From contig NC_049984.1 in NCBI RefSeq assembly GCF_000003815.2, forward strand, positions 9,215,805 to 9,279,804: 64,000 nucleotides of DNA, written 5' to 3'. Under the pieces are notes generated by a model, which saw nothing but the letters and a program-made list of their open reading frames with translations, was not told the DNA's origin and made no database searches. The translations under genes were made by a program, and so were the position numbers. Shown piece by piece: positions 26,301 through 36,689 of this stretch. Within the stretch, counting starts at the first letter, position 1. Each line of letters opens with the position of its first letter. The DNA comes from Branchiostoma floridae (lineage: Eukaryota > Chordata > Leptocardii > Amphioxiformes > Branchiostomatidae).

Positions 26301-29300
26301 AACCGTATATTGAATATCTTGTAATGTCCGTCGACATGATTCTGTATCCCTAATTACCTTGTGTTTTTTTAACAACGGATATAGGTTACCCCACGAATAA
26401 AGGTGATACTAGCATTAACAGTATTATAAAGAAGTAACCACAGTTAAAAAGTCTTTTACAGAAGTTACTTGTCTCTTGAAATCCTCTTCTAATTCTATAA
26501 GAACTGTTTAAAGGGAAATGAGTAAATGACAAAAAAATGTCTGCACTAAAAACCTGCTTTTCTTCCTCACCAGAGATCCTGTCACAGTCTGTTCAGTAGA
26601 TGTTGTGATGTAGTCATCGGGAACAAAATAACCATTCAACCGTCCTTCCACTGTCATGTCACCAGTTATGTTCAGCAACAAGCCTAGGAAAATCAGACTA
26701 TATCTTTATGCATGTACAAGAATTTGAGAAAAGACACCATTAAAAGAAACTATTGATGACTCATCTGTTTATCTAACGCAAAAATGCATTGTCCAGGGAA
26801 CAGATTCTTTACTCTCACCTTCAGTCCCATTGAAGATTTTTACACCTGCATAAAATGAAAAAAAAAATTCTCATCAACCATTAGCAACAAATGAAGAATT
26901 TCAATAAATCATAAAATACTAACTGCAAATATCATTAAATAAAGATTATCATTCAATTCTTAAGCTTGAATTGAAGCATACATTGATGGTATTGAGTGTT
27001 TATGAATTCATATCCAATAAATCTGATGGAATTTTTCTACTATGGCAGTGGCCAACAAAGGAGGCATTAGAGCTAAAATGTCCATAAAACTTAAGTCATG
27101 TATTGATACAGCAAACTGCATTCAAATTGGATTATGCTATGAGTAGGTAAAATGCTGGTTTACTTCTTGACTATCGCAAAACAGACCATTTCTAACTCAC
27201 CATGAATGACTTGATCGGTGTCCTTGTACACAGCATTGTCAGCCAAATCAACAAGTTCTACTCCGTTCACCAGGCCCTCTGTTATTAGGTCACCGTCGAT
27301 CATAAGGTCCTCAAAGATCAGTGAGCCATTGATGGTCTGGTTCTCACTCAGGAGAACAACCTGGTCGGCAAATTCTGACACATCTATCTGTACATGACAA
27401 AGCAAAGAAAATTTAAAGCAATGTGAGTGACAGAAGACTGTTATTTTCAAAAAAAGACATAGAAATAAGACAAGAGGCTGTTGAAATCAGTGATAGAAAA
27501 GTTATATGACAATACAGTGTGTTTCTTTGTTATCATGGCATCAAACATACTTTTTTTACATCTAATATGACAAGGGATTAAAGTCTATCATTTAAACATG
27601 GCAGAGTGTTGAGCCACTTGTACAATGTTAGCTGGTCACTTACCCCATCTATTTCTCTGTACATGCCCATCTCCACATTGCCATCAACAGTAACATGTTC
27701 ATCGATGGTCTTTAGGCCTGCAATTTCCTGATCTCCATACACAAGAACCAGGTCTTCTGGTATCTACATACAGATGGAAAGCAAAAAAAAATTTATTTTA
27801 TATTTGAGAAGTTAACATAGATAGACTGGAAGTGCATTAAAAACAAAGATTTGACTAAAAGGTGATCAAACTCCCATTCACAAATAATGGTTTACTATTT
27901 ATACATTGTTAGGAAAGCATGGCAGTAAATGAGTACAAAAAGTCATTAATACTGAACAAAGTGACTAAAACAAAATTGACCAAAATATTCAGCAAGTACT
28001 GGCATCAACATACTGTAGCAACTCTGCATCACAGCTATACTACTACAAAGATATCAAAGCCTATCATCACATTCTGTGGATGATATACTCTCTCCTTGGT
28101 GCTGAAATGCAATCATCCATGCAAAAATGTTGTTGTTTGGAATTTTGTGACAGCACATACACTCCTATTGAACAAAACATCTGACAGAACACACCAACAG
28201 GCCATTGACTTCTCCTTGGACTTGAACATCGCCATCCACAATGATTGCTGGTGACCCAGAGAAGGTGAAGTTTGCTGTTAGATTGCTGTTCTCATGGATC
28301 AGCACCAGATCATCTGCAACAGGGGATATTACAAGTCAATCAAAAACCAGTAGAAATATAGTATGACATTATATAATTTATTGTAAATGTTAAATTTTTG
28401 CGGTGTTTAATGTTTGTGTTTTTCATTGTTACCTCTTTAATGCAAACTTAAATGCACTTACAAGCTCTGTTTTCTGCCCACCTTCCCCAGTGTTCAAATC
28501 ATAAACTTGTAACCTCAGTAAACATCCTATTTTCTTGTAAAATTAAATCTACACAAACATACAATGTCAAGCATTTACAGTACAGATGCTCAACTGTATT
28601 CTAAGAAAGGTAGGGAATAGGTATGCTATAGTTAAAAGGCTGGGGTTTAGGGCAGGTACAAAAGTGTAGAAAAGTTTTTCAAAAGGAAGCATTAATTTAT
28701 CACTACAGTGGCAGTAATGTTTATTCATTTGCTTAACAATGAGTACATAGGGATGAAACTTACAGTTTAATTATATAATCTCATTAACTACTGTAAAAGG
28801 TGAAAATGTTAACAACAATTTACTGGTAACTTTCTTTAGTGAAGAGGTCACTGCAGTGAAGATGTCACAGCAAAACCGTGAACTTAAAACTACTGCAAAT
28901 ATTTCTCCTTTAACAGTAACTTCATGTACAACCTGACTGGTTAACTAACCCAGTATGTTTTTAAAGTTTGCAGTGAGGAGATCACTGTAAAAACGTAACT
29001 TAAAACTATTGCAAATATTTTTCTGTTTACAGTAACTTCATGTACAAGCTGACTGGTTAACTAACCCAGTGTGGCATTATTGGTGGTTCCATTGACCAGT
29101 ACGTCCCCAGCTACGTGGACATCACCATGGATGATCAGGTTTCCTCTGATCTCCTGGTCTCCTGTCATCTTCACCACTGATCTATCCAGCTCCACAAAAT
29201 CCACCCCATTCACAAGTCCAGATGTTGTCACCTCTTCAACAATGAGCTCTTCAACAGTTATATCCTTAGCAAAGGTCTTGGTACCTATTGAACACATGTG

Positions 29301-32300
29301 CAACACATGAATAAAAAGTCTTAGTGTATGATACTTTGAAGGAAAAGCATGACTTATCCAATTTCCATTTAGTATTTTGTGATCTATGATAGCTATGACA
29401 GCAGCTCATCTAAGTTCATCAACCACTGTAAATAAGACTAATGCAAACATACTCTGGGCAGAGTTTAAAAAAAAAAATCATAAATCACACCCTGAGATTG
29501 ACATTTCCTCTCCTTGGTGCTGAAATGCAATCACCCGAGTAAACAAGTCGTTTTGGGGAGTTTTGTGGTGCCGATGTTTACATACTACCAGCAAATAATT
29601 GTTAATGACAAATGGACAAGTAGCTCACTTGAAATGTGATGAAGATGGTACAAACATTCAGTTGAGACACTATCTTACTTATCTCTGAGACATTATCTTA
29701 CTTATCTTAGAACGTTGGTACTGCCAACACAATACCTTTGACGATGCTGGGTCCATCAGTCATCATAACAACATCTTTCATCTTCTCCTGGATGTCTCCA
29801 AGCATCTTCCCAGTCCTGCTGACACCCTCCTCCAGGCTGGACAGGTCCAGTTTGGTGGAACCCAGATTTGTAGCTGTCTCTGGCTTTGGAGGCCGAACAA
29901 TCTTCAAGTTCTGCACTATGAGATGCTCCACCTCCACATATTCATACTCATGGTTTCCGGTCACAGTCTGAGTATAGGAGCCACAAAAATCATCTTATGT
30001 ATCACAGCATAAATCAAAAGCAAAAAAAATGTAAATAATCAGGGCCATACACTAAATATGGCATGGATTCCAAAGTAAATACAGTTACCTTTGTGCAACA
30101 TTTTGACATGCCTCTAATTCATTCTTTTACCCTTTCTACAAAACATTGATGACGATCGCACATGATATAGTTCTCTCACCTGATCATCTGGAAGAGTCAT
30201 GATTTTATCAAAATGGTTCCTCAGTTTCTTAACCCTGCCTTGCAGCTCCTCTGTCTTCTCAGATAGTTTCTTCACCATCAATCTTGCTTTGTCTAGAATT
30301 TTTTCTTCAGCATTCTCCTCTTGTTGACCAGAGAACTCCAATCTACAGAAACATATTCAGTTTGTTATCATTACACAAATCAAGCGTATTTTAGCAATCT
30401 ATTGCATTTACTTCAGTCAGTACCCTAGTTGACCGAAAACGGGGACAATTTAGGATTTTTAAGATTTACGGACAGATCCCAACTGGGAACAGATCCCAAC
30501 TGGGAATAATCCAGGCAGAGATGAATTCTGGATAGGCATGGATCCCTATGGAGAAAGACTTTAGTGGGGATAGACCCCAACCCGAACGAACCCTGGCCTG
30601 GGCGCATTATGGCGTGGAATCAAGCAAGTAATGAAATAAGAACAGATTCCAGCATGGACATATTTTGGTACAAATACATATTTCAGTAGCAAACGGTAAC
30701 ATTATTTAGCAAAGGTATGAGATCATGGAAGGTAATGAATTTAATATAATCTTATAGTTGAACAACTTTTCAGATTTTATAATGAACACTTGAAAACTGA
30801 CACCTGAAGACATTGGACTTGGTGCTATTCCTGGAGGAGACAGTGACCAAGTAGAACCTTTGCTGGATGGTCATGGCCTGTACCATTGACACATGGGTGG
30901 GGAGGGCCACCTCTAGTGGAACAGGTAGGAACTGTCCTGACTCATCATACTGGTACAGCACCAGTGGGCCCTACAGGGGACAAGACATGGCAACAACTAT
31001 GAGCTAACATCTCTACACTCAAACTGATGGGAGGGGTCATCAATTAAAAACAAAATGAAGAAACTGCACAGCAACAACTAGAGCTAACATCTCTACACTC
31101 AAACTGATGGGAGGGGTCAGCAATTAAAAACAAAATGAAGAAACTGCACAGCAACAACTAGAGCTAACATCTCTACACTCAAACTGATGGGAGGGGTCAG
31201 CAATTAAAAACAAATGAAGAAACTGCACAGCAATAACAAAAAAACACCCTTGAAATCTTGAAAAACAGCTTAGGCCGAAGACGGATCAAGGTTAAATACA
31301 GGTTGAAAAAAATAACTCAAAAAGAGAGTAGTAACTCTAGCTTGCGGTGTTTACAAAATTTCCTGAATACCCCCGTTGACCAACAATAGAACTGTTCAGC
31401 TAGGTTTAATTTGTAGGTCTCATCACTAAGTTATGAAATGATCAGAAGTAGATGCAATTGATACTCAGACCTGGCTATTGGCTGCAATGAGGACAACTTC
31501 ATTGTTGGGCAGGCGAAGGGATTCCCACTGGGTGATGCCGATGGTCGGAATGAACTGCCATTCTATGAACTGGCTCCCCGCCCACCAGTAGATGACTGAG
31601 TCAATCTGATACTGTCTGTAGACGTGTGATGAGTGTGGATGTGCTATGGGATGTAAAACAGCAACACACAGTCACAGTTCCTATATATAATGCATTGCAA
31701 ACTAGCTTGAGAGTATCTACAACTTATTTAAATGCTGTTATGTACGCTTATCCAAGACCTCTCTAAACCAAATCTTTTAAAGAATCTATGTCTAAAATAG
31801 CAAAGAAAACTGACACAATTTAATGGAATTTTACCCTGCTAGACAATGCAGTGCTTATCATCATTATGGTAGATGACACAGAGAACCTACAGACAAGTTA
31901 GGGCTAATTTAAGAAGGAAGAAAACACTGTCTAGTAGTTTACCTGTCAGTGTTATGTCCTTGAACTGGTTGGCAACAGCAAGGTAGTGGTGCCCACCCAT
32001 CTCAAAGTGCTCAAAGTCTGAAGCACCACATGTGTGGAAGTTCTGATACAACTCGTACTCATCTGTCTCACTGGAGAGGGGAGGGCAAGAGAAGTTCTTC
32101 TAATTATCAAGAAGGCTAAAGATGTTGTTATCAGATGGGGTATGTAGAAGGGGTTCATTTACATCCTTACTTTACCAGCTGCCATACAAAAAGATTTCAA
32201 GACTTCTTGGTGACCAAAGATATTAAATTCTCAAAACTCTCCGAAGATGGTGACCAAAGATAATTCTCAAAACCGCTTCAAAAACAAGTCGTTCAATGAA

Positions 32301-34649
32301 ACAGCCTGAATATGAATAGATCAAGGCCCTTGTACATGCTGTAAAGTATAACCATGATCGTACTTGTACAAAGAAATCTGACTGAAGTGCTGAAAATTAC
32401 CTGTCAAGCTTGTACAGGAAAGACAAGGTACAGAACGTATCAAAGGTGCGATGATTTGCTATAGCAAGGTACGACTCTCCATTGATCTCCAAGTGCTCAA
32501 TGTCCACTGCTCCCTCTGTCTGGATGCTGTATATTGCATCAAAATGGCCATGCTCCCAACGGAAGATTCTGGATCTGTACTGAAATCTAGAGCAGGAAAA
32601 GATGCTGTATCAGATCAGAACTAAATAACAACAACATTAACCTTTATCACACTGACTTCATTTCAAAGTCAACTATCTATTGCTACCACCAATGTATAAA
32701 AGCTGGTGTAATGAATTTTTTAATATGTACTGAGTAATTTGGTGGAGCAACCTTACAATCTATTCTTATGGATAAGGGTTACTTTTTCTGGTGTCCTTCC
32801 AGCTTGCCAGGATCAGCATAAGTAGCTACTGCCAGCCACAGATGGTCGTCATAGCGGAACATGGTGGCAGACTGTCCCTCAGGGTTGATAATGGACTGTC
32901 TCCTCTCAAATCCTGTGTATGGTGAGGTTTTCTGTGATGTCATGGAGAGATGGATAAGGTAAAAAAGTACCTCAGACTCAATGTACTACATATTTAGCAT
33001 AGGGGCATCCCATATTAGATAGCTTTCAACAATGCATGAAGTCGGATATGCAAAGGTTAAGTGTGTCAGGTTGTTAAGTGTAATATACTCAGCTGCTGCC
33101 GTTTTACATGCCTGCAAAGCTGGTGTGTTACGCTGAAGGGGGATTACACCAGCTATACCAGGAATGAAACTTTCTGGTATTCCTCTGGTAACATTGGCAA
33201 CACCATATCTTACCAGCTTTTGGCAATTCACTAAACATGTCATTGTGCTTTATTGTTAGTCTCTACCAGACTCCGGATCGCTGGAAAATCGAAGAAATGG
33301 AACAATAGAGAGGAATATAACCGGCCAGGATATATTCCTCTGGCCGGCTTACTCCTCTATTTGTTCCATTTCTACGATTTTTCCAGCGATCCGGAGTCTG
33401 GTAGAGACTACTTTATTGTAAGCTTGAATGTATAGTACACTTCTGTACTGTACATTCTAAGCTTGAATGTACAGTACAATCCTGTACACTCCAGCACTGC
33501 ACATTCAAGTACACTTCCGTACTGGATATTCACTTACCCCATATATAGTGACTATTGGGGCATAATACCCAGCTACAGTGTTGGTGATATTGCTGGAGAC
33601 TGCCATCAGAACATGGGGTGCTCCAGTGGAGATGTCAGTGATGAGGGTAGTGGCCACACCCTGTGCACCATGGGTAAGGATTGAGTCATGTGCATGGAAG
33701 GTCTCTAAATCTGAGAGGAAGACATGTAATAAACAAACAAGCTTTCAATTATTTTATAAAGAATGTTGACATGGCCATTCTATTAAAGGGGTGAACCCAC
33801 TGGACAAAGCCGCATGGAAGCACATTGTGAAGACTATCCGACTGCTACCTGCCCATGTAAGGGATCCCAGTAGCAGTATAATAAAAAAAAATGGAATCTA
33901 CAATTACCATCAACCAACCCGTGTATTTAAGTATCACACAAAAGAATTTGTTGAGAGATAGCAAGAAAACCTGTGTCAAATCTGTAGATATTGCTGTTTG
34001 TCCATGGACCATTCCTGATAAACCCCAAGTAGACGTCTCCTGAGAAGTTGAAGGCTGTCATGCCAGACACGACACTGTGTTGATCATCCATGACGTAGTC
34101 CTCACATTCCAGACACTGACTCAGCTCAACCACCTGTCTCAGCCACAGGCGGTCAGATTCATCTGTACATGTTGGCATGAGAGAAACTCAGCATACTGAT
34201 CAAAGTTGTAAGGAAAGATTCAACATAAGTAAATGTTGTGTTTTCAGCTGTAAGTGAGAATGATTTGAGTTGCTGGGGAAATCTGCACCCTACATAAATT
34301 AAGTCACAATAAAGCAAGCGAATCAGCAAAAACAGAATGTATGATATCTTGCATACAAGTATTAAGAAAACATTACTACATCACCTGCAGGGATAGACGC
34401 TCCAAGCCCAATGGCACGTTTCTTGCGAGGGTCAGGAACGCGTGTATGATAAACCTGATTAATGTCTTCTCGATGTTTCACCATCCTCTTCTTCAGCCAC
34501 TGCCTCATGGCTTGCTGGACGTGCATAGGGTCATCCAAACCCAGGTGGTCAGTGTGGCTTGAGTTTTGGCCTTGCCTGTGTCTGTTTACCTCTGTCTGAC
34601 TTGATGCTACTGATGACCAAAGAAGTAGAAGGACAAAACCGTACCACAT
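14358..34649 (-). CDS. Large secreted protein: EAR propeller, coiled coil, NGVD-repeat array, EAR propeller
   Basis: 38 coding exons join in one frame to 2158 aa. From the 5' end: 34385-34649, 33971-34162, 33538-33710, 32783-32931, 32401-32586, 31943-32070, 31471-31643, 30804-30970, 30180-30342, 29736-29967, 29066-29284, 28195-28313, 27644-27763, 27201-27387, 26819-26845, 26571-26683, 26026-26161, 25256-25533, 24565-24913, 24157-24333, 23312-23410, 22876-23023, 22460-22599, 21899-22068, 21338-21559, 20611-20752, 20070-20222, 19573-19797, 18895-19100, 18263-18479, 17396-17634, 16714-16972, 16324-16520, 15811-15950, 15544-15635, 15240-15344, 14842-14964, 14358-14404. Residues 1-18 are a signal peptide; RKKR at 75-78 is a furin-type site. 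Seven EAR/EPTP blades (about 89-480) show the family Y/F-L-A-V-A-N strand. A charged coiled coil follows (about 485-532), then the repeat array (about 535-1690), a Cys-containing linker, and seven more EAR blades (about 1760-2140). EAR propellers occur in LGI, TSPEAR and VLGR1 and bind partners outside the cell. The whole architecture is not one I recognise. One intron (exon 28/29) needs a GC donor. Confidence 0.88.
14842..17634 (-). other. C-terminal seven-blade EAR/EPTP propeller block
   Basis: Exons 31-37 encode a second set of seven EAR-type units, including TQGAMDLAMFGTARGVYLVV, VGASAMDILQVDSTTYLCVA and VPGAYDVEFFSAYGDSYLSV. The exon 35 to 36 join (TATG to GTGACTCG) is set by the EAR motif running straight across it. 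The terminal exon adds 15 residues after the last blade. Candidate polyadenylation signal in antisense around 13944. Confidence 0.78.
20930..21245 (-). mobile_element. tRNA-derived SINE, copy 1
   Basis: On the minus strand a tRNA-like head reads TAGCTCAACTGGTCGCAGCT (A-box region) and then GGAGACCCTAGTTCAATCCT (B-box region). A body shared with 25625-25890 follows (GTGGCACCTCCTCAAACAC block). It lies in an intron of the large gene, in the same strand sense as the gene. Ends and target duplication are not resolved. Confidence 0.65.
22128..22350. mobile_element. TIR element, ATAACACTAGTTCACC family, copy 1
   Basis: Inverted ends read ATAACACTAGTTCACCTTTATC and, on the other strand, ATAACACTTGTTTACCTTTATC, followed by a shared GGGTAACC block. 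The middle carries GACGGTGGTTTCAAA, which is also found in the copy at 26.2-26.4 kb. Intronic. It has no coding capacity. Confidence 0.7.
23726..24097. mobile_element. TIR element with TACCCCCCTCACATTA ends
   Basis: Perfect 16-base inverted ends (TACCCCCCTCACATTA) bound a 372-bp stretch rich in GATC-type words. A related fragment of the interior (GGAAGGTCGGCYGAT then TTTTAAGATC) is present at about 7598-7632 in intron 2 of the first calcium sensor gene. I could not settle the target duplication. The element ends 60 bases from exon 20 of the large gene. Confidence 0.7.
25625..25890 (-). mobile_element. tRNA-derived SINE, copy 2
   Basis: On the minus strand: TGACTCAGCTAGTAGCAGTT (A-box region) and GGTTCAAGTCCCAGG (B-box region). 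The body carries the same CACCTCCTCAAACACGGGAC block as the copy at 20.9-21.2 kb. A pol III promoter inside a short intronic repeat is the hallmark of a tRNA-derived SINE. Confidence 0.68.
26205..26412. mobile_element. TIR element, AGTTCACCTTTATCC family, copy 2
   Basis: Inverted arms read AGTTCACCTTTATCCGCGGG + GTAACCTATATCCGTTGTT and, at the right, AACAACGGATATAGGTTACC + CCACGAATAAAGGTGAT. It belongs to the same family as the copy at 22.1-22.35 kb. Intronic, non-coding, with ends placed to within a few bases. Confidence 0.72.
28840..29075. repeat. 116-bp tandem duplication overlapping an exon end
   Basis: The block ending CTGGTTAACTAACCCAGT occurs at about 28921-28955 and again at 29037-29070, 116 bases apart. 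The second copy includes the last bases of exon 11 of the large gene and its splice donor. The first copy therefore carries a duplicate donor-like site about 116 bases further into the intron. Confidence 0.7.
30989..31233. repeat. 80-bp tandem repeat, three copies
   Basis: The unit containing GAGCTAACATCTCTACACTC recurs at 31001, 31081 and 31161, so the period is 80. Copies are almost identical. It lies in the intron between exons 7 and 8 of the large gene. Confidence 0.92.
33257..33410. mobile_element. 154-bp fold-back element with 9-bp target duplication
   Basis: The inverted arms begin TAGTCTCTACCAGACTCCGG and cover most of the element. The 9-base direct repeat CTTTATTGT lies immediately outside both ends (33248-33256 and 33411-33419). 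A 9-bp duplication fits Mutator-like (MULE) MITEs. It is intronic in the large gene. Confidence 0.88.
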
Positions 34650-35659
34650 TTTGGCTGCTGTTGTGGATGAAATGAGGTATGATTGTCAAAGTTATCATGG
34701 TACTGTGCAAGACATAAAAGTTATATTCATAAGCATGTTTATAGATCCAATTGTGCATGTATGGATCAAAGGAAAAGCATTATTGTACACTGGCATTATT
34801 GTACACAGTTCTTGTCTCGACCACGCAGGACCAGATATATAACGTTATAAAATAACATTCGTTAGTCGATTTGCATAACAATGTAAAATAAAGTTTTACT
34901 AATAAATATATTAACAGTCTACTTCCGTCGTATGTAATCGGGTGCAGCCGATGTGCTGCAGGCAAGAAACGTATTATAATGATTCTGACCCCACTGCCCG
35001 TCCTATTTGTACAAAAGGGCCGCTACGGCCCAGCCCAGGGCATGCGGCACTACCCTCACCTCGGCGCTGCCCGCCCAGGGAAACAAGTGAAATGGGTTCG
35101 GTGTGGTCTACATGTTCCCGCCATCTCTTGCACCTGCCTGACGTCTCTTCCTACCAGCCAATCAAGTCTAGAAATTGAATCTATCAGATTCATGTGAGCG
35201 CATTCCGCCATTTCCTGACCAAGGCAACCCAACCAACTCAGCTGAGAACAGCTGTTTAACAACATCTAAACGCACCAACTATCGACAATTACTACTTCTC
35301 GATATAAATCGATAACAAGAATATAAGCATTATAAAAGACGACTTTTAATTGGTATTTAAATTGAAATTCTAATGTCAGTCTTCTAATATCACGTTATAC
35401 AAATTAAAAAGGTGCTAAGAGTTAAATTAAATCAACTCCTTCGTTTGGATGCGTAAGGTCAAAAGTTATAGAAAGCGCGCCAGTGATGATTCAACCTGAT
35501 GATACGTATAGTGTCTCTGTCATGTCGATCTGTCAGCGTCGACAAAAAAGAGCCCTGCGTTTGTGTAGATTTCTAACAATAGTAAAATGAATGACTGTTC
35601 CCGTTTACTGAGAAGCAAAGTTATCCAAATATAAGTTATCAAACTCTGAGAAAAAATAC

Positions 35660-35732
35660 CGAGTCTGCCAGGATTCGAACCTGGAATCTTCTGATCCGTA
35701 GTCAGACGCGTTATCCGTTGCGCCACAGACCC
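35660..35732 (-). tRNA. tRNA-Arg(ACG), copy 1
   Basis: 73 nt starting GGGTCTGTGGCGCAACGGAT. A seven-pair acceptor stem, a D arm, an anticodon loop CTACGGA (anticodon ACG, decoding CGU with I34), a five-base variable loop and a CCAGG/CCTGG T arm with TTCGAAT can all be drawn. A TTTTTT terminator follows on the minus strand. It lies about 960 bases downstream of the zinc-protein gene at 36690-37610, on the same strand. Confidence 0.96.
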
Positions 35733-36689
35733 ACAATGTATTCAAAGTGGTCCGTTGGTGAAATTATTAACAATCCGTTTAGTAAGCTTATTATCAATAA
35801 TCATCTAAACCCGACTGATTCATCATTTGCCAGAGCCCAGACCAGGGGCAACTTGATGTTCGCTAGTCACTATTCATTCATTCATGTTCGCGTATGTGGC
35901 TCTCCGAACTCCATGCCGTATACGTACTTAGGCACAAGACGTTCTTTTCTAGTTTCGATTTTCAGGTGCGATATTGGAATTGTGATAGTTCCATTAATAT
36001 TGGTTGCCTAAATTGTCTTTTTACGTTACGTGGGCTGCCATTTATAATTGGGGTATTTAGTGAAACTCTTCAAGTATGTGTAAATACTTAAGTATGGCCT
36101 ACGTCACATTTCCAAACCGGCCACGACCGGGCAGCTTTCGGGAAGTATCTTATTAGATACACCAAACTACAAACGCCGTAAAGAAAATAGTCGTATTCAT
36201 ATTTTTACATACAACCGTTACATTTCGATTTCACAAACAGTCCGACCGGGCCCCGGTTTGGAAACGTGTCCTATATGGGGATGGGATATATCCATAGCGT
36301 GTAGTGTGACATCGTCTAGAGGAAAAAAATAATGCTAGAAATACAAATGACGAATACACAAAACTGGTCATGTCAGTAATGGTTTTATTTTTATAGCATC
36401 AGAGCATAACGTCAGTCTCCACATACATGGAACATCGTCAGTTCTACTGTATTTAAAAACATAAAACAATCAATGATGCCATGCGAGTTAAGGTCACAAA
36501 ATATCACATAGAATATACTAGAATGATTATATAAAGATTACATTAGTCAACTCAGAACATACTTTCACATCATACAGTACATGGCGTTACATCACAACAA
36601 ATTCGTTCCAGGTGTAATTCGCCGTGTCAACCAAACTATTCTGCCAGAGACTATACAGTACACGTATGTAAACAGTTCACAAAAAATTC

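Larger units (their letters stand above)
18895..29967 (-). repeat. Coding array of about 25 'NGVD / DQxIxG' protein repeats
   Basis: Exons 10-29 encode a repeat of roughly 40-55 residues. A consensus is G-D-[VL]-x-[VI]-x-G-x-[VI]-[ND]-G-[VI]-[DN]-[LIV]-[SA]-[ED]-L, followed by V-V-x-[LK] and then [GT]-[DN]-Q-x-I-x-G-x-x-x-F. I count about 25 'Q-x-I-x-G'-type cores, some altered. A variant form has IPEDLVLxYGDQ in place of the NGVD loop. Alternating hydrophobic/Gly spacing suggests a beta-solenoid, which is inference. Several introns fall in phase 1 at the Gly codon of the Q-x-I-x-G core (for example exons 14, 17, 19 and 21), so repeats could expand as exon modules. Confidence 0.8.
30804..34162 (-). 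other. N-terminal seven-blade EAR/EPTP propeller block
   Basis: Exons 2-8 of the large gene encode seven EAR-type units, for example QFIEWQFIPTIGITQWESLR and YLAIANHRTFDTF. Each has the start F-x-x-x-Q-x-I, a central G-A/I-x-D/Q-x-x-x-F/L, and an hydrophobic Y-L-A-V-A-N strand. Seven is the number needed for one closed beta-propeller. Blade boundaries do not match exon boundaries exactly. The fold assignment is from family knowledge. Confidence 0.8.
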
